A stretch of DNA of 64,000 nucleotides from Mortierella sp. BCC40632 (Eukaryota > Mortierellomycota > Mortierellomycetes > Mortierellales > Mortierellaceae). Location: NCBI GenBank assembly GCA_011634665.1, contig WAEK01000008.1, positions 179,501-243,500 on the forward strand, written 5' to 3'. The position numbers and the translations under genes are program-made. Positions 30,055 to 41,846 of this stretch are shown here, piece by piece. Under the pieces are notes generated by a model. It was given only the letters and a program-made list of their open reading frames with translations, was not told the origin of the DNA and did not search any database. The first letter of the stretch is position 1; the number at the start of each line of letters is the position of its first letter.

Positions 30055-32864
30055 TTATGCGGGTCCTTTGGCAACACACTCGGTCGTACAAAACTTGCGA
30101 CCAAACTTCTCGAATGAGACCAAGTCTTCTAGACTCTTGCCACAGGCAACACAGATATTCTGACCCTCTTTTACCAATCGTCGGATCTCTTCCCTCTCCC
30201 TCATCGCTGCAATTCGTGCCTCGGCTGCTTGTGCACGTCGTTCGCGTTCGAGTCGCATCCGAAGTTCGGGCGAAAGATGCGAATTGGCGGCTGAAACTGC
30301 AGCCATGTTTCTTGCCATCAAACTCGCCGATCCCGAGCCTGAGGATTTGGCCTTGGTTGCACTCGACGAAGATGATCCACTCACAGGGGTTGTAGGCCGG
30401 TTCGCATCCCGGACTCGCTTGCGCTCACGCTCGGCTTCCAGGACCTTGCGCGATCTCTCCTTTGCCTTGCGTTCTTGTTCTGCCTCCATCTCGGACGTCA
30501 GGGCCGAGGGAACATGAGCGAGTCCGACCCAATCCCAGGCTTCTGGTAGAAGAGCCATGGCTCGTCGGAATGCGTTGCGAGTTTCTTTGTCCTTGGCAAT
30601 ATCATAGGCTGTCGCTGAGCTTGATCCAGCTCCAAGGTCGTCTTCATTTGAACCGCCAGCGGTCACAGTTGGATCCACAAGATGTCTCTCGAGAAGTACC
30701 TTGACGACTTGAACCTGACCATAATGCGATGCAAGATGCAAAAGTGTCGGTGTCCTCCGAACATCGTACTCAGAGCTAGTAGTTGAAGGCAACAGGGCCG
30801 AGGCATCCATCTGATACTTCTGCAAATGACTGGATAGGGCCTCGACTCGACCCTTCTTGACCAACTCGATGGCCTTAAGCAACTCAGGGATTGCTTCTGG
30901 AATAGATGACTTTTCCTGACCCACCTGCTGTTGTTGTTGCTGCTGTTCCTTCAAGAGTTCCATGGCCATCTTGGACTCGAGAGCACGCTCCAATGCCTCT
31001 TGTTCTTCCTGTTCTAGCCTTTCGATCGCCCGCATGGTCACGTTTGAGACCTTGACACTCGACAACTCTTCAAAAGCTCGCTTCAATTCTGAGAGTGTAG
31101 GGCGACGTGTCAGGAATGGAATCGTTCTCAATCGACCATCTCGAGCAGCGGATGAAATTACGGAGCCTTCATAAAAGAGAACTCGTCGATTGGTACCTCC
31201 CGCTGCGTGGACAAAGACACATTCACTTTCGTTGATCCAGGGAGACCAATTGTCGAGCAATTCCCGGACTTCGAGCTTGAGGGCCTCTTCGTTGTACATT
31301 CGAATCCGTGCTCCTGCAGAGTTGGCAATTCCATGGGCGGCCTGCGACCCTCCCTGCTTTCGTCGCACTATTCATAAGAAAGAAAGAAAGAAAGAAAGAA
31401 GAAAAAAAAATCGAGTCAGAGGATCATTCGACACTTTTCTTTTCTTTTCAAAAAAAGAAAAAAAAAAAAAAAAAAAAAAAAAGCTTAGGTACAATCATTA
31501 CCTGTATACCGGTGAAAGGTCTTGTGGGCAACCATCTTTTGCTGACGACGGTTGTGGATCATCTGACCTGCAAGGTCCATCACCACACCTGCGAAATGAC
31601 CACCACCAAGCAAAATCAATGTCCAGTATCTTGGCTTCACAGCCTCCTGGACTTCTGTAGGAGCGGTTGTAATTTCAGTCGGACTCGACTCTTGATGCTG
31701 CTTAGCTCGCATTTGATACTCGATCCAATCCATTGTGTCATAGTTATCAAGACCTTCCTCCTCTTCTTCTTCCTCCTCCTCCTCCTCCTCAATAGCACCC
31801 TCACTTCCTTGGTCGCTATGCTCCAACTCCTGAGAAGTCGATTCGGGTGCCGCCGAGTCCTGTGTCGCATTGGGATCACTCACAGTCTTGTTGCGTCGGC
31901 CTCTTCTCTTTCCCTTTCGCTTGACAGGGTCAGGTGGGTACTGCAACTCTCTCAGGTACTCCTTGACATCATCGCACTGGCCCTTGTTCGGGAGCGCGTT
32001 CTTGTAGACACCCAGACGAGTGTTCTTGTCATGGGCTGAGCTAGTGAACCAGATCAAGGGAGAGGCCTTGGCCCTTTCGAGCTGACGTTCGAGAGTCTGC
32101 TGTTGATGCAACAGGACAGGATCCTGATGGCGGGCGCGTTTGTTCTCTTCGACAGTGAGCTCAAGCTTCTTCATGAGCGAGTGGATCAACGTCCCCTCGT
32201 GACCGTCCTCTTCATAGAGACGAGTGAATGAGCCTGGGGTATGTGTGCCCGAGGAGGAGGAGGTCCCCTTAGTGGTCTTCTTAGCGTTCTTGCTGCGTCG
32301 ACCAGAATTAGAGTTGACTGCGGTCGACTTTTCGCCTCTTGCCGCAGCCTGTCCTACCGTCAGATCGTTTTCGTCCTGGCTGTCGACATTGACATCATTC
32401 GACTCTGTATTGTCGTCGCTGTTGCTCTCGTCGGCTCCGCCTGCGTCTGAGCCAGAGATGCTCGAAAGGTCTTGGACCATGTCCTCGAACTGTTGTTCCG
32501 AAACAGGCCTGGCCTGCTTGTCCAGCATTTGTTGCTTAAGATTGTATCGATGCCAGTCAAGCTTGAAGTGTTCTCGCTGCTGGCTCACGCTCTCGAATTG
32601 AGCCACACCACAAATGCGGCAGGAAGGGGTAGCGGATTCAAGTGAGAAGGAAACAGTAGGCACGGCAGAGACATCAATGGCGATCGTGGTGGAAGTATCC
32701 GTGGTAGCATCTTGCTCGGACTCGTTCGCTGTGAGAGGGACAAGCGAGTCGAGAAGGTCTTGAGGGAGATAGAAAAGAGGGATGGACGAAGGGAGAGGAG
32801 TAGTGGAGGTGGAAGGATCGACTTCACCGTGGCTCGAGTGGGTGGTTTGTGGGAGAGAGGTCAT
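30055..32864 (-). CDS. VMS1: Vms1/ANKZF1-type peptidyl-tRNA hydrolase
   Basis: Two exons, 32864-31502 and 31367-30055, 891 residues (yeast Vms1 632, human ANKZF1 726). In order: a C2H2-like finger (C82, C85, H99, H105, CRICGVAQF...); an acidic linker; and the VLRF1 domain (LIWFTSSAHDKNTRLGVYKN, WTLILLGGGHFAGVVMDL). The last contains the catalytic loop KQGGSQ at residues 458-463, with Gln463 in the place of the catalytic Gln of Vms1. A coiled coil with a Gln run and ankyrin repeats (about 660-725) follow. Next is a VCP-interacting motif fitting R-x5-AA-x2-R (RERRAQAAEAR, about residue 835), and last a C-terminal treble-clef CVACGKSL...FCTTEC. Family role: releases stalled nascent chains from 60S ribosomes in quality control and recruits Cdc48/p97. 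The intron falls just before the catalytic loop. Extra length comes from low-complexity linkers. Confidence 0.92.
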
Positions 32865-33322
32865 TGTTCTTTTTTATGGGTATAGGATAGAAGACGATGC
32901 AAGAAGAGATAAAGAGATGGGAGAATAGAGGTTGCAGCGAGGACTACAGGTGGATAAAGGATTAGATTCGCTGCCAAAGAATGGAACGGTGGTGGTGGTG
33001 GTGGAAATGGTGATGAGGACCAGCACGCGATGTAGTAATGGCGGGGTAAGTAAACGATGCTTGAGAGGAATAAGAGTGTAGCAGATCTCTTTTCTGCTTT
33101 CCTCTTTTTTTTATAGTTTTCCCATTCACGAGTTGGAGATTATGGAGTTTTTTTTTCTTCTTGGAGAGATACTTGTCACGTGCAGAACGCTCCGGCCACC
33201 GCTTTCCCCCTCCTGTTCCTTGTTGAATTCTTTCCGTTGATTGAGTTTACATCTCGAGTCTGCTGGATCTGTTCCCCTTTTTTTACTTCACTCCTCTCTT
33301 TCTCTCTCCCCACGCCACCACC
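32865..33322. other. Divergent promoter, Vms1 / MICOS subunit
   Basis: A 458-base bidirectional intergenic region. It has a (GGT)n stretch near 32990-33005 and T-rich tracts at 33105-33118 and 33150-33160; no unambiguous TATA box. Both genes have mitochondria-linked roles, so shared control is possible but not shown. Confidence 0.6.
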
Positions 33323-33978
33323 ATGTTCCGTCTCTCGCAATCTGTCAAGGTATCCCTCTGCCCGTCTCTGTACTGCCATCCCATGCATTCATCTGAAAAA
33401 TGAAAAGTCAAACCAATACGGTCGCAGCAGGATCAGGCACCCTCACAGGAAAAGGCACCAGATCGCGCCTTTGCCGAATAGAGATTCAGTCGCGAGATCA
33501 GGAGACAATGTAGACCGAGACGATCCAGAGGACAAGAGCGCTATGATCCAAACAGACTTGCCACCAACTTGGATGGAGCCCGGTTGATTCTTTAGCTCAG
33601 CCGATTCACTCGACCAGTCACCTAGTTTTTGGCTCCATTCCATTCCATTCTTTCAGGGCCGTTATAGCCGACAACTCTCCTCTTCGGATACCTCTTTCCC
33701 ACTTCGGAATTGGGTTATCGATCAAACAAAACAGCACACTATGAACAAATGGAACTCATAGCAGACCCTTCTTCCCCTCTACTATTGTTATCTTAACTCT
33801 TCAGACAAAGTCCTTGGTCGCCCTCGGCGCCAGCATTGGTCTCTTGAGCAGCACTACAGGAGCAATCGCCCTTGCTGAGGGACGTGAGCGCAAGCAAAAG
33901 GTTTGTACTCTATCAACTGATTTTTTTTTATCCGCTCAGTTCTACTCTCCTACAGACACCACAGTTGCTCACATACAG

Positions 33979-34010
<32 letters not shown>

Positions 34011-35069
34011 AGCTTCCCATTTACGATGAGCCAGAGCCAGAGATGATGGTCAAGGAAGAACCCACTCGTTTGGATGAGGCTCTTCGTGTCGCTCGTGAGG
34101 AGACTGACCGCCAGATTCTCGGCATGAAGTTCCATCTCCAGATGGTGACCAACAAGGTGGTCGACCTTGAGAAGGAGGCCGAGAGTACGTGCACAATCTA
34201 TCCAATCGACCTCTACACCTAAAGCGCCGACTTTTTATTATTATTACTATTGTTGTTTTTATGGTAGCTAAAGGACTAATTCTTAGGACAACATCCTTTT
34301 CTTTTTTCTATCCTCTTTTAACTCTATGATTCGGATACTTTTCAGCCAACATCAAGTCTGTCCTTGTTAAGGAGGAAGAGGTCATGCCTGCTGCCATCTA
34401 TGTGATCGTTGCTGGATTTGCTGGCTCCATTCTCTCGAGCCGCCGTAAGTTGAACTCAAAGAGCCTTCCTTTCATCCTTTTTGTTCCCAAATCGTTGAGA
34501 CTAACACTCGTTTTCCGCCTTTTTCTCAATCAATCAATCAACTAACCAACCAACCAAACAAACAAAAAATAATCATCGCCACCTCAGGCAACATTTTGCT
34601 CCGCTTCTTGACCCCTGTTGCATTCTCGGCCATGGCATTTGGCTACTTCTTCCCTGCGTCGTCGAACCGTTTGATCGCAAGAGCCAACGAGTCGGACCTG
34701 TCAAAGTATATCCCCCAGGATCTTCAGAAGCAAATCCGTGAGCTGAACATCCCCACAACCGCCTCGGCTGTCTCGGCCAAGGTGAACGAGGTCGAATCGA
34801 CCACATCCTCCAAGGTGGCCAAGGCTGTGGAGGAGATTAAGCAAGTGGCTAAGGATGTCAAGAACGAGGCCGTGAAGCAGGAGGATAAGGCTCAGGCCAA
34901 GGTCCAGGAGACGGTGGCCGACGTCAAGGAAAAGGTTGCCGAGATCAAGAAGGCTGTCGCTGAGAAGTTTGATGAGGAGAAGAAGAAGGCAGATGCTGCT
35001 GCTGAGGAAAATGACCGTGAGCGTCGTCTGCGCAAAATCCGTGAAGAGGATAGCCTCAAGCGTGTCTAA
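33323..35069 (+). CDS. MICOS subunit of the Mic26/Mic27 (ApoO-like) family
   Basis: Five exons: 33323-33349, 33805-33900, 34013-34184, 34346-34444, 34588-35069; 291 residues. The N-terminus (MFRLSQSVKTKSLVALGASI...) looks like a mitochondrial presequence with a hydrophobic stretch. It is followed by LPIYDEPEPEMM and a helical region (ARVAREETDRQILGMKFHLQ type). A first membrane helix (MPAAIYVIVAGFAGSIL, about 113-129), an Arg-Arg-Asn turn and a second helix (ILLRFLTPVAFSAMAFGYFF, about 134-153) give the hairpin typical of ApoO/Mic26-27. A long amphipathic Lys/Glu/Ala-rich C-terminus with 11-mer-like repeats (VQETVADVKEKVAEIKK) ends in SLKRV. Family role: inner-membrane MICOS complex at cristae junctions, binding cardiolipin and Mic10. 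The repeat tail is longer than in yeast Mic27 and probably lies on a membrane surface. Confidence 0.85.
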
Positions 35070-36069
35070 GACGATAACCACAATTAAGAAAATCTGTTTA
35101 CCCCCCTCCCTCCCCCTTTTTCAACTCTCTTCTCCTCTCCTCCACTCTCTCGTTCCGAACAATGCAGCTCCAACTACATACATTAAAAAGGCATTAGTCA
35201 ATACAAGAAAAGAGAACCATGAGTGGGTACTATCGCAAGAGTACATGAACATGTCGATTGTCTTTTAGGTCCTACGGCTGAAAGAAAGCATCGTCGAATT
35301 AGTTGAGTTTTTGGAATAATTTCAAAAAAAAAAAAAAAAAAAAAAGCCGGCTAGCAACAACAACACCGCTACTTTCAAGTCCACCTCTAATCGTCGTCAG
35401 ACATTGTGCATGAAGCTTCGCCAGTCATCTTTTTTTCTTTCTTTTTTCTTTGGACATATGCTGTTCTTGATGCGTGAGAACCCAAATGGGGACTCAAAAC
35501 AAAGAGAAAAGATACTCTCTAAAAAACTTTTGCTTGGCTCATCTCTGCATCCTATTTCACCATCGTGCACTGTACAAACCACACTAACTTTGAGTAGAGT
35601 ATACTACAGCTGTCTTTGGTACCGAAAAGGAGACAATCGACTTGAGTTGAGTTGCATAATATCCTTTCAAAATGCACGCGCCGACCCTCATTACAGGTTG
35701 TCTGCGGACAGATGTGGTTCCTGCAAATCATGCAGCGCGTTGGTTTTCCTATTGCCATGCCGATAGCCCTATCTTTTTCCATATGAAATTCCTACACAAT
35801 CCTCTGGTCAAAGAGAAAAGCAGATGATGGACGGAAACTGCCATATTGTATTAAGCTGTGAACAAGAAAGAAGCACAGGAAGGTTCCAGTTGTTGGGGAT
35901 GAAAAGGGAAAGGACGAACGGGCTTAATAGGGATATCTCTCGCCCATTCAAACTGGCTCTTCACCACTCTGCTTCTTTCCCTTCCATTCCCCTAACAGTC
36001 TCTGCGAATTGTACTGACAACACTACCTCATCCTCAAGCCTCTCATCCCCAAGCCTCCGTTCAACCAAG
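35070..36069. other. 3' region of MICOS gene and promoter of array copy 1
   Basis: Up to about 35400 this is 3' UTR and spacer (poly-A at 35325-35345). From about 35455 (TTGATGCGTGAGAA) the sequence is the duplicated upstream segment found before every array gene, including the GCACGCGCCGACCCT block at 35674-35688. The TATA position reads TTAATA (35924-35929). Confidence 0.7.
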
Positions 36070-36603
36070 ATGGCTCGCTCCACGGTCCTATTCATCGTGA
36101 TTTTGATGGCTTTCCTCCAGGTCTGCTCTGCCCTCTACTCTGAAAAGGTCGTTGAGATTGGACTCGGGAATTTTCTTCTTACCGATGAAGGAGAACAAGG
36201 GGTTGTCCTCCTTCCTAAGAAAGACAACTTGAAGAATCAACAGCGGGCTGTTGAGTTCTTGGGCAGAAGTGAATTCTTTTTCCGTAACTTGGAATCCAAC
36301 AATTATCTTTCTTACAAGGGTCTGCCGCGACCAAATGAGCGTTTGATAACCTTGCCAGAGAAGCGCGCATGGAGGCTAAATATCTTGAGGCCAGACACGT
36401 TCTACATTGAGACTCTGGAGGGATTCGGTGGCCAACCTCTGGCTGCTACTCAATCACCAACTGACATTTGGCCTTTTCATGTCGTTCTTGAGTTCCCTGG
36501 AAAGTCTGAGGATCAGATTTGGTCAATCCGACCTGTCACTAAGCTCAACGAGGAGTCACGCCAGTATCGCCTCCCCCACAAGAAGCCTGGTCTTTGCTAC
36601 TAG
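36070..36603 (+). CDS. Array copy 1: small secreted beta-trefoil-like protein
   Basis: Intronless, 177 residues. The ATG at 36070 is chosen because the ACCAAGATGGCTCGC context and signal peptide (MARSTVLFIVILMAFLQVC) match the other copies; an upstream in-frame ATG only adds promoter-coded residues. Signal cleavage is probable after Ala21. The mature chain is about 156 residues with three blocks, each ending in an aromatic or hydrophobic strand: QQRAVE (Trp replaced by Arg in this copy), RAWRLN, DQIWSIR. It ends in RQYRLPHKKPGLCY with the sole mature cysteine next to last. Predicted extracellular. The pattern suggests a beta-trefoil like fungal lectins or I66-type inhibitors; this is inference, and no ligand or target can be named. 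Most diverged of copies 1-5, and its TATA is degraded (TTAATA). Confidence 0.8.
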   Translation: MARSTVLFIVILMAFLQVCSALYSEKVVEIGLGNFLLTDEGEQGVVLLPKKDNLKNQQRAVEFLGRSEFFFRNLESNNYLSYKGLPRPNERLITLPEKRAWRLNILRPDTFYIETLEGFGGQPLAATQSPTDIWPFHVVLEFPGKSEDQIWSIRPVTKLNEESRQYRLPHKKPGLCY

Positions 36604-37066
36604 CTGACAGTTAATTATCCTCTGTAGTTTCTGTTTCAATGAACTGAGAATGTTTAGTCTTGAGCCTTATCTTCTCGACTTGGAATAAATTAGTGTTTTT
36701 TGAGTCAACAAGGAGTATAATATATGATAATATCAATGAAGCAGCAGCAGCAGCGATTAGAGACGGAATCATGGTTTTTGGATCACTAGGAATGATAATC
36801 AACAATAAGAATTTCGCTTTCACAATCCATTTTTGTTGCACCTTCCCGACCTTTTTCAGTTTTCAGAGGTGTGGACTCTTAGGCCTTCACTATCACTCCT
36901 ATTCAACATTCCTGGAGCACAAATATATTTAGAGCAAGAGATAAGAGACAGAGAGATGGGTGGCTATCACTCTATTGTCCTTTGAAAGGCTCTTCTATCA
37001 GAGCTTGGTGATGATTCAGTTCTGGAGTATTCCGCAATGTTGGATTCATGATTTACCTGAAGGAGA
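36604..37066. other. Array spacer after copy 1
   Basis: 3' region with AATAAA in the conserved CTTGGAATAAA context (near 36680), a (GCA)n run at 36740-36752, then the CTTTGAAAGGCTCTTCTATCAG spacer block that recurs after copy 4 (near 44795). It is interrupted by the LINE fragment at 37067. Confidence 0.65.
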
Positions 37067-38277
37067 TTGGTAGGACCCAACCTTCAAGCGGGTACGCTCC
37101 CCTTCAGAACATCAAATGAAAATAGCTTTCTTTTTCTCCTCGCTCACAACGCCATCACAACGGCCAACGAGAAGGTGAGATAGTAAGCATGGTAAGGTAC
37201 AGGGGTGACAGGCAAATACAAACGCTGTCTTATCGACTACCCTGGCCACACGCCTCGCAAAGAAGACCTTCGGCATGTCTTTGCTGACTGTGGTGCTATC
37301 TGGGCTCTGCAGAGAAGCACTGTGTGTGGATCTCCACTCTCTTCCTAGGCATCAGGCCAATGCGAAGCTCCTAATGACTCGATGCTCTTCTGGCTAGGCG
37401 TCCCTCCCCCGACTCTCAGTTCACATCCACTTAGTGGTTGCGCACGGCATCTGGAGAACATTCTTGGCTATCAATGAACTCGAACTAGATCAACCGCCAC
37501 CGGACTACACAGCGGACGACTTGCTTTGACTCACGAGCACCACTCTCAAACTGCGAGCACGGATGGCGCTCACCCATGCCAACCTCAGAGACAACCGGAG
37601 GCAGCACTCAAAACCAGACGCAGCACTACGAGCGGATGTGGAAGATTTGGAGCTGTCCTCCTCACATTTTTGTGACCAAAGAGGAGGCAGTCTTTGGTGC
37701 GATGTGGTCCACCCTGGCTATTGCTCTTACCTGGCCAAACCGGGAGACTGCACGCCTCCAGTTAGCCACGCGGAGCCAAAGCCTCCAGATGTCCGAAGGA
37801 TTGACCCTTTCGATTTGACTGATTGGGAGCTGTTGTCGCTCTGGATCCTTGGATTTCCTACCCTAGCTGTAGAACTACTCCTGACCCGCCTCCCTGATAG
37901 CTCACCCCTGTGCCCCAGCGATTTGAACCGACGACTGGTTACACGATTAGACCAACAGAATTTTAACCATTTAACTGTATGCTCTCATAACGACACCAGT
38001 GCTATTTCAGCGAGCACTAGAGTTAACCGGCTACTTTTCATTTCGCCGGTTCAATTCAGTGAGTGAGTGTGCCCTGTCTTGAATTTTTCCCATCTGCTTT
38101 ATATTTTTGCTTTTACCTCTTTGTTTCTGGGTCACCCCCTCCTACTTCCCCTTTTATGTCTAGATAGTCTTCTTTTCTTTTCAAAATAAAGAGACAGTGG
38201 TGGCCATGTCCTTTGCAGACCATGGAAATACGCGCGTCGACGAAGAAAGCCTTGAACGAGGCTAATAAAAAAATGAC
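37067..38277 (+). mobile_element. Degraded 3' fragment of a LINE-type retrotransposon
   Basis: Translations show the end of a non-LTR reverse transcriptase: RCLIDYPGHTPRKEDLRHVF followed by ADCG (a Cys-His-type terminal finger), then LVVAHGIWRTFLAINELELD (near 37430-37490), with stops and frame changes. The 3' end has an AATAAAAAAA tail (38263-38272). It interrupts array spacer: TTACCTGAAGGAGA (37053-37066) and TTAGCTGGAGGAAA (38278-38291) look like a diverged 14-base target duplication (11 of 14), and the spacer after copy 4 shows the empty site. It is 5'-truncated and inactive. Confidence 0.7.
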
Positions 38278-38291
38278 TTAGCTGGAGGAAA

Positions 38292-39831
38292 AACCTCGGC
38301 AGGGACAAAGGATCATGGCAAGGGAAGCGAAAAGTCAGAGTGAAAGGGTCTTGAGGCTCAATCTAGGGACGTTACTGAAGGTACTCGTTCCGTGTGCATC
38401 ACTCCTCCTATTGGCTTTTCGATTCTACTGCAGTACCATAACAGACGAGATTTGAGCCAAGACATCGAGCCGAGTTTTTTTTTTTTTTTTTTTTTTGTTC
38501 TTGAGGCATTTTCCCTCCAGCAGCTTGCATAGCGATAGTGAGGGATAGTTGTCTACAGTTTGAAGCAGACCTGTCTATCCTCATTCTTTGAGTAGTCTTA
38601 GACAGCAATGCAATCCGTGTTGGTATTTTTATCGAGGAGTGCATTCACTATTTTTGACCATTCTATGATCAGAATCGAGCCAGCGGTATCGTTTTGATAG
38701 AGATCACTTCGTCCTTCACTACATGAGGTTTTCTTCACCTTTCTATAAGAGAAGAGATAGATTGACCGGTTTCCTGAATTTAACGTAGCACCCTCAAAGA
38801 TATCTCTGCCCCCAGACCTCTGGATCCCTGAGACAAGTGGAGCGGGAGAGTAAGGGGTGGACTTAATGAGCTGCAATCACATCGCTTGGCGGCGATTAGT
38901 GACTTGACTGCCGAGCCTCTGATCAAAAGTAATCGTCTACCTCAGAGTCGAAAGCGACAGTTTATCGCTTTTTTTTTTTTTTTTTTTTCGCTCTCCCTGT
39001 CGCGTTACACAAACAAACAAACAAACAAAAAAAAAAAAAGTCGAGATCGCATATGGGAGCGATGTATAAATTTTAGCCCTGAGGGGAGGAGGAGAGGAAG
39101 AAGACGAATAATGCTTTGGAGCATACTAAACAATGGTGGGGGCTTGACTAATACCTGAATAAGCTATTTCAGTTATCTCCTTCTCTATCTCATGGCAGAC
39201 ATTACTAGGTCCGACAGCTTTTTTATGTCATATTCTATCTTTGTTATGTGGGAACCGGAGAGATAGTCTTCAAGCTAGTAGTAGAGGCCCTCTTCGAGAA
39301 TCACTACCCCTATTATCTCGTACTTGGCTCATATCTGTATCCAATTTCATCATTATAGGTTGCTACAATATGCTTCAGTCCTGTGAGAAAATGTTGTGGT
39401 TGTCTTTGATGTCGAAAAAAAGGTCAACCTGTCGAATCTCCAGTAACATTGGAGAATTGACCTGCTCTAGCTGCATAAACTGCACGCATTGACCCTCATT
39501 GTTGGTTATCAGCGGGCTGCAGAAGATGAGGTTCCTGCAAAACTTGCACGCGTGTCTACCACACTGATAGCTCTTTCCATGCAAGCTTCTCACGCAATGC
39601 TTTGAATATGGAGAAAAGCAGATGGTACCAATTTGCATGAAAGCAGCGCAGAGAGGCCCAGTTGTTGGAGAGGAAGAGGGAGACGACGAACAAGTATAAA
39701 TAAAGATATCTCTTGCACCCATACCTTCCACTCAAATTGACTCTTCACCCGCTCTCTGCCTCGTCATCCTCCACCTTTCTGCCTATCCAACAGTTCCCAC
39801 CACCTTGTCTTCAAGCCCCCGTTCAACCAAG
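38292..39831. other. Array spacer and promoter of copy 2
   Basis: Spacer homologous to those before copies 3 to 5 (GGATAGTTGTCTACAG near 38545, TCGAGCCAG, CTTCACTACATGAGG near 38715). It carries a poly-T at 38474-38495, poly-T at 38970-38988 and an (ACAA)n run near 39008-39027. The duplicated promoter segment starts at about 39220 and has GCACGCATTGACCCT at 39482-39496. Confidence 0.65.
39695..39702 (+). promoter_or_regulatory. TATA box, array copy 2
   Basis: TATAAATA in the conserved GAACAAGTATAAATA context, 137 bases before the ATG. Confidence 0.7.
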
Positions 39832-40371
39832 ATGGTTCGCTCCACGGTCCTACTCATCGCTCTTTTGGTGGCCATCATCCAAGTCTGTTCTGCTTTCTAT
39901 TTCGAAGGAAGGCTCGTTGAGATTGAACTCGGAGAATTTCTTCTTACCGATGAAGGAGAACATGGGGTTGTCCTCCTTCCTAAGGAAGACAACTCCAAGA
40001 AGCAACAGTGGGTTGTTGAGCGCTCTGGACCCGATCATGAATACATTTTTCAAAACGAAAAATCCCGCCTTTATCTTTCTTACAATGGCGGGCCGGAACT
40101 AGGAGAGCGTCTGACAGTCTCACCAGAGCCGCGCACATGGAGACTGATTTCCTCGGTACCAGGCAAAGTGTCCATCGAGACTGTGCAAGAATCCAAAGAC
40201 GGACCTCTGGCTGTTGCCCAATCACCATCCCGCATCTGGCCTCCCATTGTTGTCCTTGATTACCCTCGAAAGACTCCGGATCAGCTTTGGTCAATCCGAC
40301 CTATCGAAGGGCTCAACGAGAAGCCACGCCAGTACCGCCTCCCCTACAAGAAAACAGGTTTTTGCTATTAG
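39832..40371 (+). CDS. Array copy 2: small secreted beta-trefoil-like protein
   Basis: Intronless, 179 residues. Signal peptide MVRSTVLLIALLVAIIQVC, mature start near AFYFEGRLVEIELGEFLLT. Three Trp blocks are intact: KKQQWVVE, RTWRLIS, DQLWSIR. The YIFQNEKSRLYLSYNG strand pair and the PSRIWPPIVVLDYPRKTPD segment precede the last Trp. Complete C-terminus RQYRLPYKKTGFCY with the single Cys. Intact promoter and AATAAA in the 3' region (near 40454). With copies 3 and 5 this is one of the best-preserved members. Confidence 0.85.
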   Translation: MVRSTVLLIALLVAIIQVCSAFYFEGRLVEIELGEFLLTDEGEHGVVLLPKEDNSKKQQWVVERSGPDHEYIFQNEKSRLYLSYNGGPELGERLTVSPEPRTWRLISSVPGKVSIETVQESKDGPLAVAQSPSRIWPPIVVLDYPRKTPDQLWSIRPIEGLNEKPRQYRLPYKKTGFCY

Positions 40372-41846
40372 TTGATAGTAAACTATCCTCTGTAGTTGAT
40401 GTTTCAATGGGCCAATGAGTGTTTAGTCCCTGTGTCTTTTCTTCTCAACTTGAAATAAACAAGGATAATGTCTATTGAGCCAACAAGGAGCTGTGTACGG
40501 CATTTTCAATGAAGGAGCAGCGGAGGCGATCAGAGATAGAGTCATGGCATTTGGACCATGAAGAATGATAGTCAACAACGAGAATCTTTCCCCCATTCTC
40601 TGTGTTGTACTCTGGACTTGCACTCCTCCTTCTACTCCCTCGACTCTTTTAAAGTGCCTATGACAGACCTGACTACTTAAGAGACATTGAGTCAGGGCAG
40701 AAAAAGGCAAAGTATTTTTGTTCTCTCAGGTACTCTGTTAACAACAGCCTGCATAGCAAGGGATACTTGTCTGCAGTGTAGAGTCGATCTGCCTGTCTTC
40801 ATCCTTGAGCAGTCCTAGAGATTTATGTTATCTTCGTTTGTATTTCTATCTTGGAGTGAAAACACTACTTTTGACCTTTCCGAGATTGGAATAGAGCCAG
40901 AAATGTTGTCTTGATCGAGAACAACTTGTCCTTCGCTACACGGAGGTTTCATTCACTGATCTAGAAGGATAGAGATGGATTGACAAGTTTCCTAATTTTG
41001 TTACAACAACTCCAAGGATATCTAAAGGATTGGATCGCAGGATATCCGAGGCTTGTGAGGTGATAGGACAAGGAATGGACTTGATGATTTCCAATAGCAA
41101 GACTTGGTGGTGATGAATGACATGATTATTGGGGTACTCACTGTACTGATCAGATGCCTTGAAGAATACTAAACGATGACAAGAACTCGACTAATACCTG
41201 GATAAGCATTTTCAGTCGTCTCCTCTTCTCTACCTCATGGTAGAAATTGCAAGACTCCAGAGCTATTTTACGTCATACTCCATCCTTGATGCGTGGGAAT
41301 CAGAGGGATTGTCACTAGGCGAGTAGTAGAGACTCTCGCTGAGTCACTACATCTAATGTATTGCACCTTACTCATCTCTGCATCCAATTTCATCATCATA
41401 GGCGTTAACAACGCGTTGACTTTGTGTGGGATATTATTGTGGTTGTCTTTTGTATCGAAAAGGAGGAGATCAGCCCGCGTCGAGTCTCCAGTCCATTGGA
41501 GAACTATCCTGCATAAGATGCACGCATTGACCCTTCTTCCTTTTGCCACACTAAAAACTCCTCTTTCCATATGAGTTTCCCACACGACTCTCTGGTCAAG
41601 GAGATAAGTCGATAGCACCGATTCGTGTTTGAATGTGAACAAGAAGGTAGCGCCGAGGGGATGCTTTAGTTGTTGGGGATGAAGAGAGAGAAGGCGAACA
41701 GGTATAAATAGAGATGTCTCTTGCACTCATACCCCTTACTCAAATTGACTCTTCACCCCCTCCTCACCCCTCTGCCTCTCCTCTTCCACCTCTCTGCCTA
41801 TCCAACAGTTTCCACCACCTCATCCTCGAGTCTCCGTTCAACCAAG
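40372..41846. other. Array spacer and promoter of copy 3
   Basis: Spacer of the same type as that after copies 3 and 4. The promoter segment starts near 41268 and has GCACGCATTGACCCT at 41520-41534. Together with copy 3 it forms a unit of about 2.0 kb that is repeated almost unchanged as unit 4. Confidence 0.7.
41703..41710 (+). promoter_or_regulatory. TATA box, array copy 3
   Basis: TATAAATA in the AACAGGTATAAATAGAGAT context, 144 bases before the ATG. Confidence 0.7.

Noticed and set aside
35824..36069. N-terminal extension of array copy 1 from an upstream in-frame ATG
   Set aside because: The extension is promoter and leader sequence homologous to untranslated sequence of the other copies and would bury the signal peptide.
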